This document shows positions 7,705 to 9,709 of a stretch of 9,709 nucleotides of DNA, in pieces. The notes under the pieces were generated by a model. That model saw only the letters and a program-made list of their open reading frames with translations. It had not been told where the DNA came from and made no database searches. The translations under genes and the position numbers were made by a program. Source of the stretch: Bacillota bacterium (GTDB lineage: Bacteria; Bacillota_A; Clostridia; Peptostreptococcales; Anaerovoracaceae); assembly GCA_017457585.1 (NCBI GenBank), contig JAFTHD010000112.1, forward strand, positions 1 through 9,709. Direction: 5' to 3'. Positions within the stretch are counted from its first letter, which is position 1. Every line of letters begins with the position of its first letter.

Positions 7705-7868
7705 ATTGTGCACCCGGCCGCACCTGCGCTGGTTTTCAGCGCCCGCCTGTGGGTATGCACAAGGCCGCGCCATAGTCAGGTGGCCGGTCTTGCCAGATTG
7801 TTCCCTGCTTTGGTCACGCACGACCGTGCCCAGTTGCTCGCACTGTAGTCAGGTGGCCGGCGCAAACG
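7705..7868. repeat. GC-rich non-coding stretch with internal direct and inverted repeats
   Basis: This 164-bp stretch between the ATPase stop and the cca stop is clearly richer in G+C than its surroundings. TAGTCAGGTGGCCGG occurs twice exactly (7773-7787 and 7846-7860, 73 bp apart). TGCACnnGGCCGC occurs twice (7709-7721 and 7756-7768). The left segment CCGGCC-gc-ACCTG (7714-7726) can pair with CAGGTGGCCGG in either copy, with a 2-nt bulge. A perfect 6-bp hairpin GCGCTG-GTTTT-CAGCGC lies inside at 7726-7742. It could be a small dispersed-repeat element or a structured 3' untranslated region. Nothing in it looks like protein coding. Confidence 0.5.
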
Positions 7869-8681
7869 TCAGCCCTCGTCACTTTTACACGCAAGCCGCT
7901 TCGCTTCTTCGATAAGCGGCTTTTTTTCATTGTGAATCCGCTCTTCAATCACCGCATTCAAAAGCCCGTCAAGTATCCTGCCCACTTCAGGCCCCTCAAC
8001 ACCGCACTCCCTGATGATGTCGTTGCCGTCAACGAGGAGATCCTTCAGTTTGAAGCACTCTTCTTCCGCCAGTATCTTTTCGAGCATAATCTTGATTTCG
8101 TCAAATCGCTGAATCAGTTCCGGAATCACGTGCCCTGTTGCCAGATTGTCCGCCCTTTTGATCTCCAGCAGTTCAAAGAGCACCTCCGGGCCGAACTTTC
8201 TCAGCCACTTCTTGAGAAGCTTCGGATCTTTGCGGAACAGAAGATCGTGATACTTTGTGAGGAGCGTGACTCTTTCGATTGTGAAGGAATCTGCTTTGAG
8301 ACCTTTTAGAATCTCCTCCGTGTGCTCTGCGCTTACGGCAGGATGCCCGAAAAAGTGTCCGATTCCCTCTTCATCAATCGTGAATGTGTCCGGTTTGCCC
8401 ACGTCATGGAGGAGTCCTGCAAGCCGCATGTACACTTTGTTCTCGTCCGTCACGCGGAGCGCCTGCATACACTTTATGCAGTGGGTCAGCACGTCATATT
8501 TATGATACGGATTCTGCTGGCCAAATCCGTCCATGGCTTCGATATGCGGAATCACTGCGCCGAGAATTCCCACATACCTGCTAATAGCGTCTCCTGCAAA
8601 AGGGGCAACAATCAATTTCTTGAGTTCTGAGAAAATCCGCTCCCTCGAAATGTTGACTAGCAAATTTTTGCAGGAAAACAT
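7869..8681 (-). CDS. cca: CCA-adding enzyme, C-terminal body and HD-domain fragment
   Basis: This 270-residue open frame has an ATG start and continues the cca frame after the TAG. NISRERIFSELKKLIV (10-25) is the usual neck region that binds tRNA. An HD phosphohydrolase domain follows, with HDVGKPDTF (92-100), His109, the GHP triplet (112-114) and His120 as likely metal ligands. In enzymes such as E. coli Cca this domain has phosphatase or phosphodiesterase activity. The last codons overlap the plus-strand terminator hairpin, and the stop is TGA. Confidence 0.75.
   Translation of the reverse strand: MFSCKNLLVNISRERIFSELKKLIVAPFAGDAISRYVGILGAVIPHIEAMDGFGQQNPYHKYDVLTHCIKCMQALRVTDENKVYMRLAGLLHDVGKPDTFTIDEEGIGHFFGHPAVSAEHTEEILKGLKADSFTIERVTLLTKYHDLLFRKDPKLLKKWLRKFGPEVLFELLEIKRADNLATGHVIPELIQRFDEIKIMLEKILAEEECFKLKDLLVDGNDIIRECGVEGPEVGRILDGLLNAVIEERIHNEKKPLIEEAKRLACKSDEG
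7893..7927 (+). terminator. Intrinsic terminator for the DUF815 ATPase transcript
   Basis: A perfect 9-bp stem AAGCCGCTT (7893-7901) / AAGCGGCTT (7914-7922) with a 12-nt loop runs into seven T residues (7921-7927) on the plus strand. The hairpin lies about 190 nt after the ATPase stop, inside the last codons of the convergent cca gene. Confidence 0.85.
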
Positions 8682-8696
8682 GGCGGCTTCCGTAGT

Positions 8697-9233
8697 CTAT
8701 TCTATTTCAAAGCCGAGCTGCCCTGCGAATCTTACAGCCCTCATGATCCGCAAAGGATCCTCTGTAAATCTCTTTTCAGGATCGCCAACCGCTCTGATTA
8801 TACCTCGGCTTATATCCTTTGCACCACCAAAAGGGTCTGTCAGCCTGCCCGCAGAAGACAGTGCGATTGCGTTCATGGTAAAGTCCCTGCGTGCCAGGTC
8901 GTCTCTTACATCCTTTACGAACTCAACTTTGTCGGGATGTCTGAAGTCTCCATATTCCCCATCGCTTCTGAACGTAGTTATTTCAACGGGTATGCCTTCC
9001 CAAAGGAGCGTCACGGTCCCGTGTTTAAGACCCGTCTCAACTATCCTGTTTCCTGCAAACACGGCTTCGACTTCGTCCGGAGTCGCACTTGTTGTAACAT
9101 CAATATCCCCGGCTTCACGTCCCATGATGGCATCGCGAACACAGCCGCCCACGAAATAGCCCTCATAGCCGGCTCGTTCAAGTTTCTTAATAACCTCACC
9201 CTCAGGAGAGATGATTAGCTGCATGATGTCCAT
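8697..9233 (-). CDS. cca: CCA-adding enzyme, N-terminal catalytic head fragment
   Basis: These 178 residues hold every catalytic motif of a class II nucleotidyltransferase. They are GG..R (Gly29, Gly30, Arg33), the metal-binding DxD (Asp43, Asp45 in AGDIDVTT), VEITTFR (83-89), the RRDFTMNA motif (115-122) that templates the incoming nucleotide, and EDPLRIMRAVRFA (158-170). The fragment ends at LGFEIE followed by TAG. Without the neck and body it should not hold tRNA well on its own. Confidence 0.8.
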   Translation of the reverse strand: MDIMQLIISPEGEVIKKLERAGYEGYFVGGCVRDAIMGREAGDIDVTTSATPDEVEAVFAGNRIVETGLKHGTVTLLWEGIPVEITTFRSDGEYGDFRHPDKVEFVKDVRDDLARRDFTMNAIALSSAGRLTDPFGGAKDISRGIIRAVGDPEKRFTEDPLRIMRAVRFAGQLGFEIE

Positions 9234-9258
9234 ATTCCTACGCTCCTTTTCACATTCC

Positions 9259-9264
9259 ATTATA
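9259..9264 (-). promoter_or_regulatory. Candidate -10 box of cca
   Basis: A perfect TATAAT on the minus strand lies 26 nt upstream of the cca start codon, with the AAAGGAG ribosome site between. No good -35 box is found at 17-18 nt (GTGCTT is the nearest), so the promoter is either weak or helped by a factor bound upstream. The inverted-repeat array begins 60 bp further upstream. Confidence 0.5.
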
Positions 9265-9325
9265 CACCGCTGCTGCCATAAAAGCACAGCGCAACTGCAG
9301 TTTCCCTAAAACGAATGGTGACTCA

Positions 9326-9553
9326 TACCATAATCGAGCACGAGTTGTGAAATATGGTAGTTTTTTACCATAGTTTAAATGACATTCACAGATATGGTAA
9401 CATTCCCCGTATAATACCCCTTCTTTTCTACCATATTTCGCAAAGCAATTACTAATATGGTAAATTCCTTTCATTTATCTACCATTGAAGCTTGTGATTT
9501 TATCTTTATGGCAAATTTCTACCATATTTCAAAATTTACATACCGTTATGGTA
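9326..9553. repeat. Array of five TACCATA-N20-TATGGTA inverted-repeat units
   Basis: Five units of 34 bp lie at 9326-9359, 9366-9399, 9429-9462, 9480-9513 and 9520-9553. Each starts with TACCATA and ends with its reverse complement TATGGTA, with exactly 20 nt between in all five. Unit 4 is degenerate (TACCATT / TATGGCA). The 20-nt interiors are unrelated in sequence, apart from TTTC next to the left arm in units 3 and 5. The gaps between units are 6, 29, 17 and 6 nt. The array fills most of the 390-bp spacer between cca and the next gene. The rest of that spacer holds only the two promoters and AT-rich sequence. A multi-site protein-binding region is the simplest reading; the protein is unknown. 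Confidence 0.85.
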
Positions 9554-9611
9554 AATAACTTGCGCACAGTATTCGAATCCAGCACGCAGCTACAATTATT
9601 TTCCATTTTAC

Positions 9612-9640
9612 TTGCATTTTCTCCTCCGAAAATGTATAAT
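9612..9640 (+). promoter_or_regulatory. SigA-type promoter of the right-edge gene
   Basis: TTGCAT (9612-9617) and a perfect TATAAT (9635-9640) are 17 nt apart, giving a predicted start near 9647 and a leader of about 33 nt. The last inverted-repeat unit ends 58 bp upstream of the -35 box, a distance suited to an activator or a looping repressor. Confidence 0.75.
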
Positions 9641-9679
9641 TTTTCCAAACCGTTATTGATTACAAAAAGGAGGCGATGG

Positions 9680-9709
9680 ATGGAACACCGCATACGCTCG
9701 GCAAGGGAC
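9680..9709 (+). CDS. Start of an unidentified gene, cut by the right edge
   Basis: Only ten codons are visible (MEHRIRSARD), too few to name a family. The call rests on a textbook ribosome site, AAGGAGG at 9667-9673, six bases before the ATG, and on the strong promoter upstream. A second ATG at 9676 in another frame is only two bases from that site and is less likely. Being divergent from cca and next to the inverted-repeat array, it may encode the protein that uses the array, but this is a guess. Confidence 0.6.
   Translation, partial: MEHRIRSARD

Larger units (their letters stand above)
7869..9233 (-). pseudogene. cca: cca, CCA-adding tRNA nucleotidyltransferase, interrupted by an in-frame TAG
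   Basis: The enzyme adds or repairs the CCA 3' end of tRNAs. The whole frame would code for 454 residues, normal for clostridial CCA enzymes with an HD domain. One TAG codon at 8697-8699 (codon 179) splits it, and the frame is the same on both sides, with no shift or gap. Codon 179 falls just after LGFEIE at the head/neck junction, where relatives as I recall them have a Glu-like residue. A single G-to-T or C-to-T change would therefore explain it. After the stop come five sense codons and then an ATG (8679-8681) with a GGAAG five bases upstream, so reinitiation is conceivable. The start at 9231-9233 is chosen for its AAAGGAG 9 nt upstream. The rest of the gene shows no decay, so a sequencing error, a recent mutation or a working two-part enzyme are all possible. 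Confidence 0.8.

Noticed and set aside
7694..7915. 73-codon plus-strand open frame after the ATPase gene
   Set aside because: It begins inside the ATPase gene, runs through repeats and the terminator hairpin, lacks a ribosome site and resembles no protein.
8697..8699. Pyrrolysine codon in cca
   Set aside because: TAG serves as the normal stop of acpP and tsaE in this window and there is no Pyl machinery in view; a nonsense change or read error is simpler.
9343..9360. Rex operator inside the array (TTGTGAAATATGG)
   Set aside because: Only one half-site is present; the second half (TCACAA at the right distance) is missing, and the other units do not repeat it in register.
9250..9474. 74-codon minus-strand open frame upstream of cca
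   Set aside because: It runs through the inverted-repeat array and the cca promoter, has odd composition and no good ribosome site.
9326..9553. CRISPR array
   Set aside because: Repeats are only 7 bp and alternate in orientation, gaps outside the units vary, and there are no cas genes.

Overview
The window looks like ordinary chromosome from a Gram-positive anaerobe of the Clostridia (Firmicutes). The evidence is the gene order tsaE-tsaB-rimI-tsaD-ABC-F next to acpP-rex, a Rex redox repressor, strong AGGAGG-type ribosome sites, SigA-type promoters with 17-nt spacers, and a DUF815 ATPase of the Firmicutes type. Base composition is roughly balanced. A Eubacterium/Mogibacterium-like relative is possible, but that is only an impression from protein style. 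No phage, IS, tRNA, rRNA or CRISPR genes are visible.

Left part, all on the minus strand (transcription runs right to left): rluB, tsaE, tsaB, rimI, tsaD and an ABC-F ATPase form one tightly packed translation cluster (bases 6383 to 981). TsaB, TsaD and TsaE are the transfer part of the tRNA t6A37 machinery. RimI acetylates ribosomal protein or other N-termini, RluB makes a pseudouridine in 23S rRNA, and the ABC-F protein acts on the ribosome. A well-formed promoter then starts acpP (acyl carrier protein) followed by rex, which is cut by the left edge.

Middle: a divergent gene on the plus strand (6508-7704) encodes a DUF815 AAA+ ATPase. Its promoter and the rluB promoter lie back to back around a 15-bp near-palindrome. 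It is followed by a GC-rich, repeat-containing non-coding stretch and a clear intrinsic terminator (7893-7927). The terminator lies inside the last codons of the convergent cca gene.

Right part: the CCA-adding tRNA nucleotidyltransferase gene (minus, 9233 to 7869) is interrupted by one in-frame TAG codon. This separates an intact catalytic head from an intact body/HD half. Between cca and the start of an unidentified plus-strand gene at the right edge lies a 390-bp AT-rich spacer. It holds the most unusual structure here: five units of TACCATA-N20-TATGGTA, each with exactly 20 nt of unrelated sequence between the inverted 7-mers, the units being offset by steps that differ by about one helical turn. 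No matching described element comes to mind. It looks like an ordered protein-binding array between two divergent promoters.
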